Shown here: positions 17,643 to 26,751 of the stretch, piece after piece
Layout of the letters: every line of letters begins with the position of its first letter
Position numbering within the stretch: the first letter of the stretch is position 1
Assembly: GCF_027706725.1 (NCBI RefSeq)
Contig: NZ_JAQFWQ010000027.1
Span: 1-64,000 of the forward strand
Origin: Nocardiopsis endophytica
GTDB taxonomy: Bacteria; Actinomycetota; Actinomycetes; Streptosporangiales; Streptosporangiaceae
Reading direction: 5' to 3'
DNA: 64,000 nt
Notes under the pieces: model-generated
Seen by the model: only the letters and a program-made list of their open reading frames with translations
Told to the model about the DNA's origin: nothing
The model's database searches: none
Program-made: the position numbers and the translations under genes

Positions 17643-18548
17643 TCAGAAGCAGAGCAGGCTCCCGACGCGCACCGGCCTCCCCGGCGGGATCGGGGGCGTC
17701 AGGGGTTCGTCCAGGGGGACGCCGGACCAGTCGATCCGGAAGGGGCCCTCCTGCGGCTCGGTCGGGACCCGTCCCGTCAAGTCGAAGGCGGCGACCGGCC
17801 GACCGGGGCGGTGCACGTCCACCTGCAGCCTCACGAAGTCGTCGAGGTCGTCGCGGGTGATGTCGCCGGTGTCGCGCAGGCCCGCCTCGGCGGCCTCCCG
17901 GAGGGCGGCGGGCGTCCCGAACACGCGGCCGGCGGTGATCCACTCGGAGTTGGCGATCCGCGCCTCCTCGCGCAGGAGGGCGAACGCATACGGGCGCGGG
18001 GGCGGAGACGGGCGCGGGTCCGCCTCCCGGGCGTCCGCCGGACCGTTCCCGGCGCCGAGCACTTCGAGGCAGGCGTCCGCCTGGTCGTCGAACGGGTCGC
18101 GGCGCAGCGCCTCGCGGTAGGCGGCGACCGCCCCGTCGCGGTCGCCGAGCCAGGCCAGCGCGTGGCCGAGGTGCACCGGCACGAGCGGGTCCTGGGGGTC
18201 GGCGTCCATAGCCGCCCGCGCGGCCTCGGCGGCGCGGACGGCGACGGGGCGGCTCACCCCGTCCTCGTCGTCCTCCTCCACACCGTTGAGCGGTGGACCG
18301 TCCCAGTCGAAGTCCCAGCCGGAGTTGAGGTCGTTCTCGACGTCTATGCACAGGCGCAGCTCGAACTCGGCGATGAGGGAGCGGCCGATCGCCACCGTCG
18401 CGCCGTCGGCAGCGGCGTCGGCGGTCTCCGCGGCGTCGTAGCAGGCGCCCGCCTCGGCGAGCAGCGCACCTATCCCGTCGGTCCCGTGGCCTTCCCAGAA
18501 GCGGTGGGCGCACTGGGCGAGCAGGCCGGAGGCGCGTTCGACGTACAT
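17643..18548 (-). CDS. TPR-containing hypothetical protein
   Basis: A 301-residue soluble protein. Residues about 95-160 contain TPR-like helices (AARAAMDADPQDPLVPVHLGHALAWLGDRDGAVAAYREALRR is split between two repeats). The rest (ADAAADGATVAIGRSLIAEF, GWDFDWDGPPLNG, LREEARIANSEWITAGRVFG) is not recognised. There is no signal peptide. ATG 18548 is the start. It lies 36 bp downstream of the minus-strand menD stop side and in the same direction, but menD ends at 18585, so it could be the last gene of the menD transcript. Its partner is unknown. Confidence 0.65.
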   Translation of the reverse strand: MYVERASGLLAQCAHRFWEGHGTDGIGALLAEAGACYDAAETADAAADGATVAIGRSLIAEFELRLCIDVENDLNSGWDFDWDGPPLNGVEEDDEDGVSRPVAVRAAEAARAAMDADPQDPLVPVHLGHALAWLGDRDGAVAAYREALRRDPFDDQADACLEVLGAGNGPADAREADPRPSPPPRPYAFALLREEARIANSEWITAGRVFGTPAALREAAEAGLRDTGDITRDDLDDFVRLQVDVHRPGRPVAAFDLTGRVPTEPQEGPFRIDWSGVPLDEPLTPPIPPGRPVRVGSLLCF

Positions 18549-18584
18549 CCGGGAATCATGCCATCTCCGGGCCGGGTCCGGTGG

Positions 18585-20255
18585 TCAGCCCTCCAGGGCC
18601 CGGTCGACCGCCTGCTGCATGCGCGCGCGCAGGGCCGCCGAGTCGGACCGGCCGGTGCGCACCTCGATGAGCCGCAGCCCCTCCCCGAGCAGCGCCTTGG
18701 GCAGGTCGCTCGCCCACTCCAGGCGCGTGTACCCCACGTCGGCCATGGCCGCCACCCGCTCCATCGACACGCCGTGGGGCGTGCCGAAGACCCGCTCGAA
18801 GTCCGGGTGGCCCGCCTGCTCCAGGCCCGAGAAGATACCGCCGCCGTCGTTGTTGACCACCATGACCGCCAGGTCCGGTCTCGGCTCCCCCGGGCCGATC
18901 ACCAGGCCGTTCTGGTCGTGCAGCACCGCCAGGTCCCCCAGCAGGGCATAGGCGGGCCCGCCGCCGTCGGCCTGGTGGGCCAGCGCCGCGCCCACGGCCG
19001 TGGAGACCGTGCCGTCGATGCCGCTCACCCCGCGGTTGCCGATGATGCGGGCGCCGCAGCGCGCGTCCATCGCGCCGTCGAGGTCGCGGATCGGCATGCT
19101 CGACCCGGCGAACAGCAGCGACCCGTTGGGCAGCTGCGCGGCCAGGTCCCGGGCCAGCCGGGGCTCGCTGAGCGCCTCCTCGGCGTCGAGCACCCGGTCG
19201 ACCGCCTCCCGCGCCGCCGCGTCGGCCCTCCTCCAGGACTCCGCCCACGCGGTACCGGGTTCGGCCCCCTCGGGCGCGGCGAGCGCCGGGACGACCCGGG
19301 AGGCGGTGCGCACCGGGTCGGCGAAGTGGCGTGGGTCCCCCACCGCGATGTGGTTCCGGGCGGTGCGCAGGTAGGACATGAGCTGCCGGGACAGCCCCGG
19401 GCGCCCGACGCTGACCACCAGGTCGGGGACGTGCTCGCGGGCGAAGGCCGGGTTGGCCAGCAGCTCGCGGTAGGAGGAGACGGCCTCGGCGCGGCGCGCG
19501 TTGGAGGTGGGCTCGGCCAGCAGCGGCCACCCGGTGCGCGCCGAGAGGGCGAGGTAGGGGATCGGGTCGTAGTCACCGTCCCCGCACACGATCACTCCGC
19601 GCTCCACGGCGGGGGCGCGGACCGGTTCGGGTTCGCACGGCACGGCCGGGCCCACGAACCACGGCGCCCCCTCCCCCCGGCCGTCCAGCGGCTCGGGCCA
19701 GGCCGGGGCGCCGGGCCCGTCGTCGGGCACCAGGGGGTCGCGGAAGGCCAGGTTGAGGTGGACGGGCCCGGGGTGGCCGGGTCCGGTGGCCGCCCAGGCG
19801 CGGCAGGCCAGCGACCGCCAGTAGGCGACCATCCCCGGCACCGGCTCGGGCACCCCGGCCTCGGCGAAGAACCGCACCGCGGGCCCGTAGAGGCGGATCT
19901 GGTCCACCGTCTGGTTGGCGCCGGTGCCGCGCAGCTCCGGGGGCCGGTCGGCGGTGAGCACGAGCAGCGGCACCCCGGCGTGGTCGGCCTCCATCACCGC
20001 GGGGTGGAAGTTGGCCGCCGCCGTGCCCGAGGTGCACACCAGCGCGACCGCGCGGCGCGAGGCGCGCGCCAGGCCCAGCGCGCAGAAGCCCGCCGACCGC
20101 TCGTCGATGCGCACGTGCACGCGCACCCGGGGGTGGGCGACCAGGGCCAGCGCCAGGGGGGTCGAGCGCGACCCCGGGGCGACGACCGCCTCGGCCAGCC
20201 CGCAGCGGGCGAGCTCATCGACGAGGACCCGCGCCATCGCGGTCGAAGGATTCAT
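18585..20255 (-). CDS. menD: 2-succinyl-5-enolpyruvyl-6-hydroxy-3-cyclohexene-1-carboxylate synthase
   Basis: A 556-residue thiamine-diphosphate enzyme that joins isochorismate and 2-oxoglutarate to SEPHCHC in menaquinone synthesis. The N-terminal part has VDELARCGLAEAVVAPGSRSTP and RIDERSAGFCALGLARAS, with the catalytic Glu region VCTSGTAAANFHPAVMEA and LTADRPPELRGTGANQTVDQ, all MenD hallmarks. The C-terminal cofactor part has GSSMPIRDLD, IGNRGVSGIDGTVSTAVG, and LLGDLAVLHDQNGL with VVNNDGGGIFSGL, the magnesium/ThDP motif. Length is normal. ATG 20255 is the start. A 305-nt gap separates it from menC upstream, so it may have its own promoter. Confidence 0.93.
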   Translation of the reverse strand: MNPSTAMARVLVDELARCGLAEAVVAPGSRSTPLALALVAHPRVRVHVRIDERSAGFCALGLARASRRAVALVCTSGTAAANFHPAVMEADHAGVPLLVLTADRPPELRGTGANQTVDQIRLYGPAVRFFAEAGVPEPVPGMVAYWRSLACRAWAATGPGHPGPVHLNLAFRDPLVPDDGPGAPAWPEPLDGRGEGAPWFVGPAVPCEPEPVRAPAVERGVIVCGDGDYDPIPYLALSARTGWPLLAEPTSNARRAEAVSSYRELLANPAFAREHVPDLVVSVGRPGLSRQLMSYLRTARNHIAVGDPRHFADPVRTASRVVPALAAPEGAEPGTAWAESWRRADAAAREAVDRVLDAEEALSEPRLARDLAAQLPNGSLLFAGSSMPIRDLDGAMDARCGARIIGNRGVSGIDGTVSTAVGAALAHQADGGGPAYALLGDLAVLHDQNGLVIGPGEPRPDLAVMVVNNDGGGIFSGLEQAGHPDFERVFGTPHGVSMERVAAMADVGYTRLEWASDLPKALLGEGLRLIEVRTGRSDSAALRARMQQAVDRALEG

Positions 20256-20560
20256 GCAGCACAGCTCTCACGTAGTCGTCTTCAGGCCAGTATCGGCGGA
20301 GCACCCGCCGAACCCCCCACCGGGTGCAACGGATCGCCGGGCCCGTACGGTCCCGCAACGGGTGCGAGACTCCCCACGTCCCCGCGGCCTGCGGCCCCGT
20401 CTGCACACGCGGCCCGTGGTCTCCGCCCTGCTGCGGCACTCGTCGCTCCCCCTTGCTCCGATGCGCCGGCGCACCAGAAGTGCGGGCGTGTCCACGCCCC
20501 TTCCCTCCCGCGGGGCCGCCACACCCCCGAACCGCTCCGGACCGCGCCCGGGTACGGCGC
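20256..20560. other. intergenic gap between menD and menC
   Basis: Small open frames exist on the minus strand (for example 20282-20524), but they are Gly/Ala/Arg-rich without a recognised family and without a ribosome site. I see no clear promoter, riboswitch or RNA gene here. Confidence 0.4.
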
Positions 20561-21514
20561 TCACCCCGCCGCCGCGCGCGCGGCGGCCATGCGGTCCCTC
20601 CACCCCTCAGGGGCGATCTCCACGGCCTCCAGCAGGTCCGGGGCGACCTGCGGCCTGCGCACGGGGAGCGCCCCGTCCACCGGCAGCATGGGGTCGTCGC
20701 ACACGTCCGCGGTGAGCAGCTGCACCGTGGCCAGCCCGCACGCGTAGGGCAGCTCCGGCAGCGCCGCCGCCAGGGCGACACCGGCGGCGATGCCCACCGA
20801 CGTCTCCACGGCGCTGGAGACCACGGCGGGCAGCCCGCACGCCTCGGCCACCCTGAGGGCGGGGCGCACCCCGCCGAGCGGCTGCACCTTCAGCACCACG
20901 ATGTCGGCGGCCTCGGCGGCGCGCACCCGAAGCGGGTCCTCGGCCTTGCGGATCGACTCGTCGGCCGCCACCGGGACGTCCGTGCGCCGCCGCACCTGCG
21001 CCAGCCCCTCCAGCGTCGGGCACGGCTGCTCGGCGTACTCCAGGTCGAACCGGTCCAGTGCGCGCAGCATCCGCACCGCCGTGTCGGCGTCCCAGCCGCC
21101 GTTGGCGTCCACCCGCACCCTGCCCGAGGGGCCGAGCGCGCCGCGGACCGCCTCCACGCGCTCCAGGTCCTCGGAGGGGTCCTGCCCGCGCTCGGCCACC
21201 TTCACCTTGGCGGTGCGGCAGCCGCCCGCGGCGACGATGCGCGCGGCCTCCTCGGGCCCCACGGCCGGCACCGTCACGTTCACCGGGACGCTGCGGCGCA
21301 CCGGCTCGGGCCAGCCCTCCTCGGCGGCCTCACGGCAGGCGGCCCACCACCGCGCGCACTCCGCGGGCCCGTACTCGGCGAAGGGGGAGAACTCCCCCCA
21401 CCCCGCCGGCCCGCGCACCAGCAGCCCCTCCCGGCTGCGGACACCGCGGAAGCGCGTCCTCATCGGAATCGAGAACGCCCGCCCCGCCGCGTCCCGTCCG
21501 GCCGTCCCGGCCAT
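20561..21514 (-). CDS. menC: o-succinylbenzoate synthase
   Basis: A 317-residue enolase-superfamily dehydratase converting SHCHC to o-succinylbenzoate. The barrel carries TAKVKVAE (the KxK catalytic lysine region), VRVDANGGWDADTA and EYAEQPCPTLEGLA (first two metal ligands), VAADESIR (third ligand) and VVLKVQPLGG (second catalytic lysine). The protein begins with a short unstructured MAGTAGRDAAGRAFSIPM; ATG 21463 (MRTRFRGV) is an alternative start nearer the normal N-terminus. It is transcribed after menB on the same strand with a 25-bp gap, so menB-menC probably form an operon. Confidence 0.9.
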   Translation of the reverse strand: MAGTAGRDAAGRAFSIPMRTRFRGVRSREGLLVRGPAGWGEFSPFAEYGPAECARWWAACREAAEEGWPEPVRRSVPVNVTVPAVGPEEAARIVAAGGCRTAKVKVAERGQDPSEDLERVEAVRGALGPSGRVRVDANGGWDADTAVRMLRALDRFDLEYAEQPCPTLEGLAQVRRRTDVPVAADESIRKAEDPLRVRAAEAADIVVLKVQPLGGVRPALRVAEACGLPAVVSSAVETSVGIAAGVALAAALPELPYACGLATVQLLTADVCDDPMLPVDGALPVRRPQVAPDLLEAVEIAPEGWRDRMAAARAAAG

Positions 21515-21539
21515 CGCGGCCCCTTCCCCTCGCCCCGGC

Positions 21540-22376
21540 TCAGGGACGGCGCGGGAAGCGCTCGAACTCCGGACGCCGCTTCTCCTTGAAGGCGTCCCGG
21601 CCCTCCTGAGCCTCCTCGCTCATGTAGTAGAGCATGGTCGCGTCCCCGGCGAACTGCTGCATGCCCGCCGCGCCGTCGCTGACCGCGTTGATCGCGCCCT
21701 TGAGCATGCGCAGCGCCAGCGGGGACTTCTCCAGCATCTCCCGGGCCCAGGCGACGGTCTCCTCCTCCAGGCGCTCCAGCGGCACCACGGTGTTGACCAG
21801 GCCCATGTCCTGGGCCTCCTGGGCGCCGTACTGGCGGCACAGGTACCAGATCTCGCGCGCCTTCTTCAGGCCCACGGTCTCGGCCAGCAGCCAGGCGCCG
21901 TATCCGCCGTCGAACGACCCGACCTTGGGGCCGGTCTGGCCGAAGCGGGCGTTGTCGGCGGCGATGGTCAGGTCGCAGCACACGTGCAGGACGTGGCCGC
22001 CGCCGATGGCGTACCCCGCGACCATGGCGACCACGGGCTTGGGCAGGCGGCGGATCTGCACCTGCAGGTCGAGCACGTTGAGCCGCCCGATGCCCTGCCG
22101 GGCGACGGCGTCGTCGCCCATGTAGCCGTCCTCGCCGCGGATCTTCTGGTCGCCGCCGGAGCAGAAGGCCTTGTCGCCGGCGCCGGTGAGGATGATGACA
22201 CCGACCTCGGAGTCGTCCCGGGCGGCGTTGAAGGCGTCCTGCAGCTCGAAGAGGGTCTGCGGCCGGAAGGCGTTGTGCACCTCCGGCCGGTTGATCGTGA
22301 TCTTGGCGATGCCCTCGGCGGTCTCATAGATGATGTCGGAGTACTCGCCCGACCGCTGCCACTTCACGCCACTCAC
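21540..22376 (-). CDS. menB: 1,4-dihydroxy-2-naphthoyl-CoA synthase
   Basis: A 278-residue crotonase-fold enzyme that closes o-succinylbenzoyl-CoA to DHNA-CoA. Diagnostic stretches are [48 protein letters not shown] and [16 protein letters not shown], plus [15 protein letters not shown], which are characteristic of MenB rather than general enoyl-CoA hydratases. The start is GTG 22376 ([14 protein letters not shown]). It is divergent from menE across 148 bp, so the two share a regulatory region, and it leads into menC downstream. Confidence 0.95.
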   Translation of the reverse strand: MSGVKWQRSGEYSDIIYETAEGIAKITINRPEVHNAFRPQTLFELQDAFNAARDDSEVGVIILTGAGDKAFCSGGDQKIRGEDGYMGDDAVARQGIGRLNVLDLQVQIRRLPKPVVAMVAGYAIGGGHVLHVCCDLTIAADNARFGQTGPKVGSFDGGYGAWLLAETVGLKKAREIWYLCRQYGAQEAQDMGLVNTVVPLERLEEETVAWAREMLEKSPLALRMLKGAINAVSDGAAGMQQFAGDATMLYYMSEEAQEGRDAFKEKRRPEFERFPRRP

Positions 22377-22510
22377 GATCCCGTCATCTCCTCAAGCCAG
22401 ACGTCGGCCATTGCGCCGTACCGCTCCCCGGGCGGCGCCCGGTACCGGTCGGTACGTCGGACGAGCTTAGTAGCCCGCGAGGGCGCGGCCGCACGCCCGC
22501 CACGGTGGGA

Positions 22511-22516
22511 TACCCT
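22511..22516 (+). promoter_or_regulatory. -10 box of menE
   Basis: TACCCT begins 14 bases before the GTG start at 22525; the intervening GGGGGA may also serve as a weak ribosome site. Confidence 0.4.
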
Positions 22517-22524
22517 CGGGGGAC

Positions 22525-23721
22525 GTGCCGGAACGACCATTGCACGCGCTCCTGGGCCCCGAGCCCGCGCGTCTGAGCGAACACCTGGCCGCCGCGCTCG
22601 ACGGGAGCGGACCGGCCCTGCTGCCGATCGACCCCGCCCTGCCCGAGCCGCGTGTGCGGGCCCTGCTGGAGTCCATGCGCCCGGCCGCCCTGCACACCCC
22701 CGACGGCGTGCACGCGCTCGACGGCGCCGAGCCCGTCCCCGACGGCACCGCCCTGGTCATCGCCACCTCCGGGTCGACCGGCACGCCCAAGGGCACGGTG
22801 CTGTCCGCCTCCGCCCTGCTGCACTCGGCGCGCGCCTCCACCGACCGCATCGGCGCCCGGCCCGGGGACCGGTGGCTGTGCACCCTGCCCACCGCCCACA
22901 TCTCCGGCCTGCAGGTGGTGCTGCGCGCCCTGCACGGGGGCACCGAGCCGCTGCACGTGCCCTTCGCCGCCGACGCCGTCATGGCCGCGGCGGCCGAGCA
23001 CCGGCCGCACGTGTCCCTGGTCCCCACCCAGCTGCGCCGCCTGCTCGCCGCCGGCGCCGACCTGTCCCTGTTCGGCACCGTGCTGCTGGGCGGCGCCGCC
23101 GCCGAGGGGCCGCTGCTCCGGGCCGCCCGCGAGGCCGGGGCGCGCGTGGTGACCACCTACGGCATGAGCGAGACCTGCGGCGGGTGCGTCTACGACGGCC
23201 GCCCGCTGGACGGGGTGCGGGTGCGCACCGACGGCGAGGGCCGCATCCTGCTGTCCGGGCCGGTGCTGTTCTCCGGGTACCGGGGGGCCGCCGCCCCGGC
23301 CGGCGGCGGGCTGGTCCGCGACGACCGGGGCCGTTCCTGGCTGCGCACCGGGGACCTGGGCGCCCTGGGCGACGACGGGGTGCTGCGGGTGCGCGGCCGC
23401 GCCGACGACGTCATCAACACCGGCGGGCACAAGGTCGTCGCCGGGGAGGTGGCCGGGGTCCTGTCCGCCCTGGAGAGCGTCGCCGAGGCCGCCGTGGTCG
23501 GCCGGCCCGACGCCGAGTGGGGCGAGCGCGTCACCGCCGTCGTGGTGCCCGCCGACCCGGCCGCGCCGCCCGCCCTGGAGGAGCTGCGCGCCGCCGTCCG
23601 GTCCCGCCTGGCCCCCTACGCCGCGCCCCGCGAACTCGACCTGCGCACCCGGATGCCGCTCCTGGCCTCGGGAAAGCCCGATCTGGCCGCCCTGCGGACA
23701 CCGCCGAACGGCCGCGATTGA
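22525..23721 (+). CDS. menE: o-succinylbenzoate-CoA ligase
   Basis: A 398-residue acyl-adenylate-forming enzyme that makes o-succinylbenzoyl-CoA from OSB, ATP and CoA. The P-loop-like AMP motif is VIATSGSTGTPKGTV, followed by LPTAHISGLQVVLRAL, TYGMSETCGGCVYDG, RTGDLGALGDDGVLRVRGRADDVINTGGHKV, and the final catalytic lysine region PLLASGKPDLAAL. It is shorter than general acyl-CoA ligases, as usual for actinobacterial MenE. GTG 22525 is the start. Divergent from menB, it completes the D-C-B-E set in this window. Confidence 0.93.
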   Translation: MPERPLHALLGPEPARLSEHLAAALDGSGPALLPIDPALPEPRVRALLESMRPAALHTPDGVHALDGAEPVPDGTALVIATSGSTGTPKGTVLSASALLHSARASTDRIGARPGDRWLCTLPTAHISGLQVVLRALHGGTEPLHVPFAADAVMAAAAEHRPHVSLVPTQLRRLLAAGADLSLFGTVLLGGAAAEGPLLRAAREAGARVVTTYGMSETCGGCVYDGRPLDGVRVRTDGEGRILLSGPVLFSGYRGAAAPAGGGLVRDDRGRSWLRTGDLGALGDDGVLRVRGRADDVINTGGHKVVAGEVAGVLSALESVAEAAVVGRPDAEWGERVTAVVVPADPAAPPALEELRAAVRSRLAPYAAPRELDLRTRMPLLASGKPDLAALRTPPNGRD

Positions 23722-24113
23722 CGCGCCCGCGCACGGGCAGCATGATCATGAGCGGTGTCCGATGCCGGACGGATCCGGCGAATCGGGGGAACTGATCGCG
23801 CCCCGCGGGCGTCTACACGGCAGACCGCTCTGTTCGGCGCCCCAGGGCCGCCGCCGGTGCGGGGATCCGGATCCGTCCCCGGGGGGAAGTGGTACCCGCC
23901 GTCTCCAGGGGCTCGGCCGCGGCCGGGGCAGCCCCGTCCGCCGCCGGACCCGCCGTGCGCAACACCCCAGGCCGTGACCTGAACCACGACCGGCGATATC
24001 CAATCGAGACCGGGAACATTTGACTCTCTGACACGTTAGACATATTGGCGCGCCAAGACGGCGGATCCAGGCCGCCGCGTGCCACAGGTCTTGGAAGGGA
24101 GGGAGGTGCCTTC
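23722..24113. other. intergenic leader of the sigma factor gene
   Basis: About 390 nt. The left part shows no gene. The right part is AT-richer and carries the likely sigma factor promoter at 24020-24048 and a purine-rich ribosome site (GGAAGGGAGGGAGG) just before ATG 24114. Confidence 0.5.
24020..24048 (+). promoter_or_regulatory. probable promoter of the sigma factor gene
   Basis: TTGACT (24020-24025) matches a -35 box and TATTGG (24043-24048) a weak -10 with a 17-bp spacer. A start near 24055 would leave a roughly 60-nt leader. Confidence 0.45.
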
Positions 24114-25436
24114 ATGACGCGCACTGCCCTAGCCACTTCTCCCACGGTGGCGGACACCGCGGACGGCAACGCGGCCGCGTCCGCGGCTCTGGACGAGCTC
24201 ATCACCCGGGGGCGCTCCCAGGGACACCTGTCCCTGTCGGAGCTGCGCGCCGCGTTCACCGAGGCCGGGATCAGCCCGGCCGACGGCCGCTCCATCCTCC
24301 GGGAGCTCACCGACTCCGGGGTGCGGCTCGCCAACGGGGGCGAAGAGGGCGGCACGGTGGAGGCGGCCGACGGCGTCGTCGAGGCCGTCGACGCCGACAC
24401 CGAGGACGAGGCGCTCGAGGACGCCCTCGACACCGCCAGGACCGCGGCGCGCGGAAAGGGCACCGAGGCGGCCGCCGAGGTCGAGGCCGACCTCGACGAC
24501 CAGTCCCCCGCCATGGGCGACTCGGTGCACACCTACCTCAAGGCCATCGGGCGGCGCCAACTGCTGACGGCCGAGCAGGAGGTGGACCTGTCCAAGCGCA
24601 TCGAGGCGGGCCTGTACGCAGAGTACCGCCTGGGGGTGCTGCCCGAGGCGCCCGAGCCGGCCGCGATGTCGGCGGCCGAGCGCGAGGAGCTGGAGTGGGT
24701 GGCCGAGGACGGCCGCCAGGCCAAGCAGCACATGCTGGAGGCCAACCTGCGGCTGGTGGTCTCGGTCGCCAAGAAGTACAGCGACCGCGGCATGTCCCTG
24801 CTGGACGTGGTCCAGGAGGGCAACCTCGGGCTGATCCGCGCGGTGGAGAAGTTCGACTACGCCAAGGGCTACAAGTTCTCCACCTACGCCATGTGGTGGA
24901 TCCGGCAGGCGATACAGCGCGGCTTCGCGGACTCGGCCCGCACCATCCGGCTGCCCGTGCACGTGCTGGAGCTGCTCAGCAAGGTCAGCCGTCTGGAGCG
25001 GGACATGCACCAGACGCTGGGCCGCGAGCCCACCCCCGAGGAGCTGGCCCACGAGCTGGACAAGACGCCCGCGCAGATCGAGGAGCTGCTGCGGGTCACC
25101 CGCCAGCCGATCAGCCTGGACTCGACCATCGGCGAGGACGGGGAGACCCGGATCGGCGACCTGATCGAGGACATCGACGCCTCGGAGGCCTCCGAGGTGG
25201 TCGACCGCCAGCTCATGGCCGACCAGCTGCGCCGCGCGCTGGACGACCTGGAGCCGCGCGAGGCCACCATCATGTCGCTGCGGTTCGGCCTGATGGACGG
25301 CCGCCCGCGCACCCTCGACGAGATCGGAAAGCACCTCGGCCTGACCCGGGAGCGGATCCGCCAGCTCGAGAAGCAGTCGCTGTCCAAGCTGCGGCACCCC
25401 AGCCGCGCGCAGCAGCTGCTGGACTTCGCGAGCTGA
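24114..25436 (+). CDS. RNA polymerase sigma-70 factor, group 2-like (RpoD/Hrd family)
   Basis: A 440-residue sigma factor. Residues about 20-75 (ALDELITRGRSQGHLSLSEL, GISPADGRSILRELTDSG) resemble region 1.1, followed by an acidic linker. Region 1.2 is DSVHTYLKAIGRRQLLTAEQE. Region 2 holds ANLRLVVSVAKKYSDRGMSL, DVVQEGNLGLIRAVEKFDY and KGYKFSTYAMWWIRQAIQRG. Region 3 starts ARTIRLPVHVLELLSKV. Region 4 ends RPRTLDEIGKHLGLTRERIR and LRHPSRAQQLLDFAS. The principal actinobacterial factor normally reads TYATWWIRQAI and VHMVEVINKL, so YAMWW and VHVLELLSKV point to an accessory HrdA/C/D or SigB-like paralogue. ATG 24114 is chosen for its strong ribosome site; the frame opens at 24045. A terminator follows. 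Confidence 0.88.
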   Translation: MTRTALATSPTVADTADGNAAASAALDELITRGRSQGHLSLSELRAAFTEAGISPADGRSILRELTDSGVRLANGGEEGGTVEAADGVVEAVDADTEDEALEDALDTARTAARGKGTEAAAEVEADLDDQSPAMGDSVHTYLKAIGRRQLLTAEQEVDLSKRIEAGLYAEYRLGVLPEAPEPAAMSAAEREELEWVAEDGRQAKQHMLEANLRLVVSVAKKYSDRGMSLLDVVQEGNLGLIRAVEKFDYAKGYKFSTYAMWWIRQAIQRGFADSARTIRLPVHVLELLSKVSRLERDMHQTLGREPTPEELAHELDKTPAQIEELLRVTRQPISLDSTIGEDGETRIGDLIEDIDASEASEVVDRQLMADQLRRALDDLEPREATIMSLRFGLMDGRPRTLDEIGKHLGLTRERIRQLEKQSLSKLRHPSRAQQLLDFAS

Positions 25437-25469
25437 CCCGGACCCGCACGGTCCCGCAACCGCATACAA

Positions 25470-25506
25470 GGCCCCGCGCCCGCCCACCGGCGGGCGCGGG
25501 GCCTTT
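25470..25506 (+). terminator. strong intrinsic terminator of the sigma factor gene
   Basis: A 15-bp perfect GC-rich stem (25470-25484 with 25489-25503), a 4-nt CACC loop, and TTT directly after. It lies 34 nt past the stop codon. Confidence 0.85.
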
Positions 25507-25613
25507 CCGCGCCCCCTCCCCTCGGGCCGCGCGCTCAGGGTCTTCCCTGATTCCTCCCTGGGACCGCGCCCGCTCCCTCCCCCCGCGGCCCCGCTCTCGG
25601 GAACAATCGGGGT

Positions 25614-25988
25614 ATGACTGCGCAGAACACCGGTGGCCCCCCTCCCCGCGCCGCCAGGGACGAGGTGGCGGCCGCGCTGCAGACCAGCCGGGAGCTCGGG
25701 CCCGAGTACGACGACGCCGTGGCCGCCTCGCTGGCCGAGAAGCTCGACTCGGCCATCGAGGCGCGCGTGCGCGAGCACGTGGCGGCCGCCCAGGCGCCCG
25801 CGGCGCGGCTCACGCCGCAGGAGCAGTGGAAGAGCCCCCGGCTGATCATGGGCATCATCACCATGGGGGTCTCGATCCCGCTGACCGCCATCAGCGCCGG
25901 GATGATGGGCAGCGGCGGGGTGGTGCTGGCCTGGATGGGGCTGCTCGCGCTGTACCTCATCTCCGTCATCGGCCTGAACCGCCGCTGA
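25614..25988 (+). CDS. small membrane protein, hypothetical
   Basis: A 124-residue protein with an acidic helical N-terminus (residues 15-65, DEVAAALQTSRELGPEYDD, LAEKLDSAIEARVREHV) and two closely spaced membrane helices in the C-terminus (LIMGIITMGVSIPLTAISAG and VVLAWMGLLALYLISVIGL). This layout is common in uncharacterised actinobacterial membrane proteins that sit beside transporters or regulators. It begins with ATG 25614 and ends 100 bp before the TetR gene. No enzymatic motif is visible. Confidence 0.7.
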   Translation: MTAQNTGGPPPRAARDEVAAALQTSRELGPEYDDAVAASLAEKLDSAIEARVREHVAAAQAPAARLTPQEQWKSPRLIMGIITMGVSIPLTAISAGMMGSGGVVLAWMGLLALYLISVIGLNRR

Positions 25989-26088
25989 GCCCGCGCCGCC
26001 GGCCGCCCGTCCCCGTGCCCTGTTACCGCTATCGTTGGTCCGTACGACGGCACGGGGGCGACGGTGCCCCCAGCACCCCGGGGAGACC

Positions 26089-26721
26089 GTGAGCGCCCAG
26101 CCCGCCGAACAGAACGTCAGCGCCCGCGAACGCAACGAGCGGCGCCGCCGCGGACGCATCCTCCGTGCCGCGGCCGCCCTCGCCGCCCGCGGCGGGCTGG
26201 AGAACGTGCACATGCGCGACGTGGCCGACCGCGCCGACGTCGCGCTGGCCACGCTGTACCGCTACTACCCGTCCAAGACGCACCTGATGGTGGCGGTGCT
26301 GGCGGCCGAGATCGCCTCCCTGGACGAGTCCATCCGGCGGCGCCCCCTGGTGGGCGAGGGCCCCGGCGAGCGCGCGGCGGCGGTGCTCGTCCGCACGGCC
26401 CGGTGGATCATGCGCGAACCCGATCTGGCCGACGCGATGCTGCGCGCCGCCAACTCCGCCGACGCCTCCGTGGTGGACTGGCGGTCGTCCGTGCAGGACC
26501 GCCTCACCTCGGTCGTGCTGTACAGCGCCTACGGCCCGGACGCCGCCGAGGAGCCCGGCGCGCGGTCCCGCCTCCTCGCCCGGGCGCTGCACGAGGTGTG
26601 GACGCAGGAGCTGGTCCTGCTGCTGCACGGCTCCACGACCCTGGACGAGCTGGAGACCACCATCAACGAAGTGGCGCCCCGGCTCCTCGACGACCGCCCC
26701 GCCGACGCCCGGGCCCGGTAG
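26089..26721 (+). CDS. TetR-family transcriptional regulator (KstR-like)
   Basis: A 210-residue repressor-type protein. The helix-turn-helix is GGLENVHMRDVADRADVALATLYRYYPSKTHLM read across two segments at residues about 30-65, and its RMRDVADRADVA / LYRYYPSKTHL pattern resembles KstR, the regulator of sterol catabolism, more than TetR itself. The ligand domain is helical and unclassified. GTG 26089 with GGGGAG upstream is preferred; the frame is open back to 26035. No cholesterol-catabolism gene is in the window, so the KstR likeness is only at the sequence level. It faces the minus-strand GntR gene downstream. Confidence 0.83.
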   Translation: MSAQPAEQNVSARERNERRRRGRILRAAAALAARGGLENVHMRDVADRADVALATLYRYYPSKTHLMVAVLAAEIASLDESIRRRPLVGEGPGERAAAVLVRTARWIMREPDLADAMLRAANSADASVVDWRSSVQDRLTSVVLYSAYGPDAAEEPGARSRLLARALHEVWTQELVLLLHGSTTLDELETTINEVAPRLLDDRPADARAR

Positions 26722-26751
26722 GGCGCGGGGCGCGGGGCGCGGCGCCCGCCC

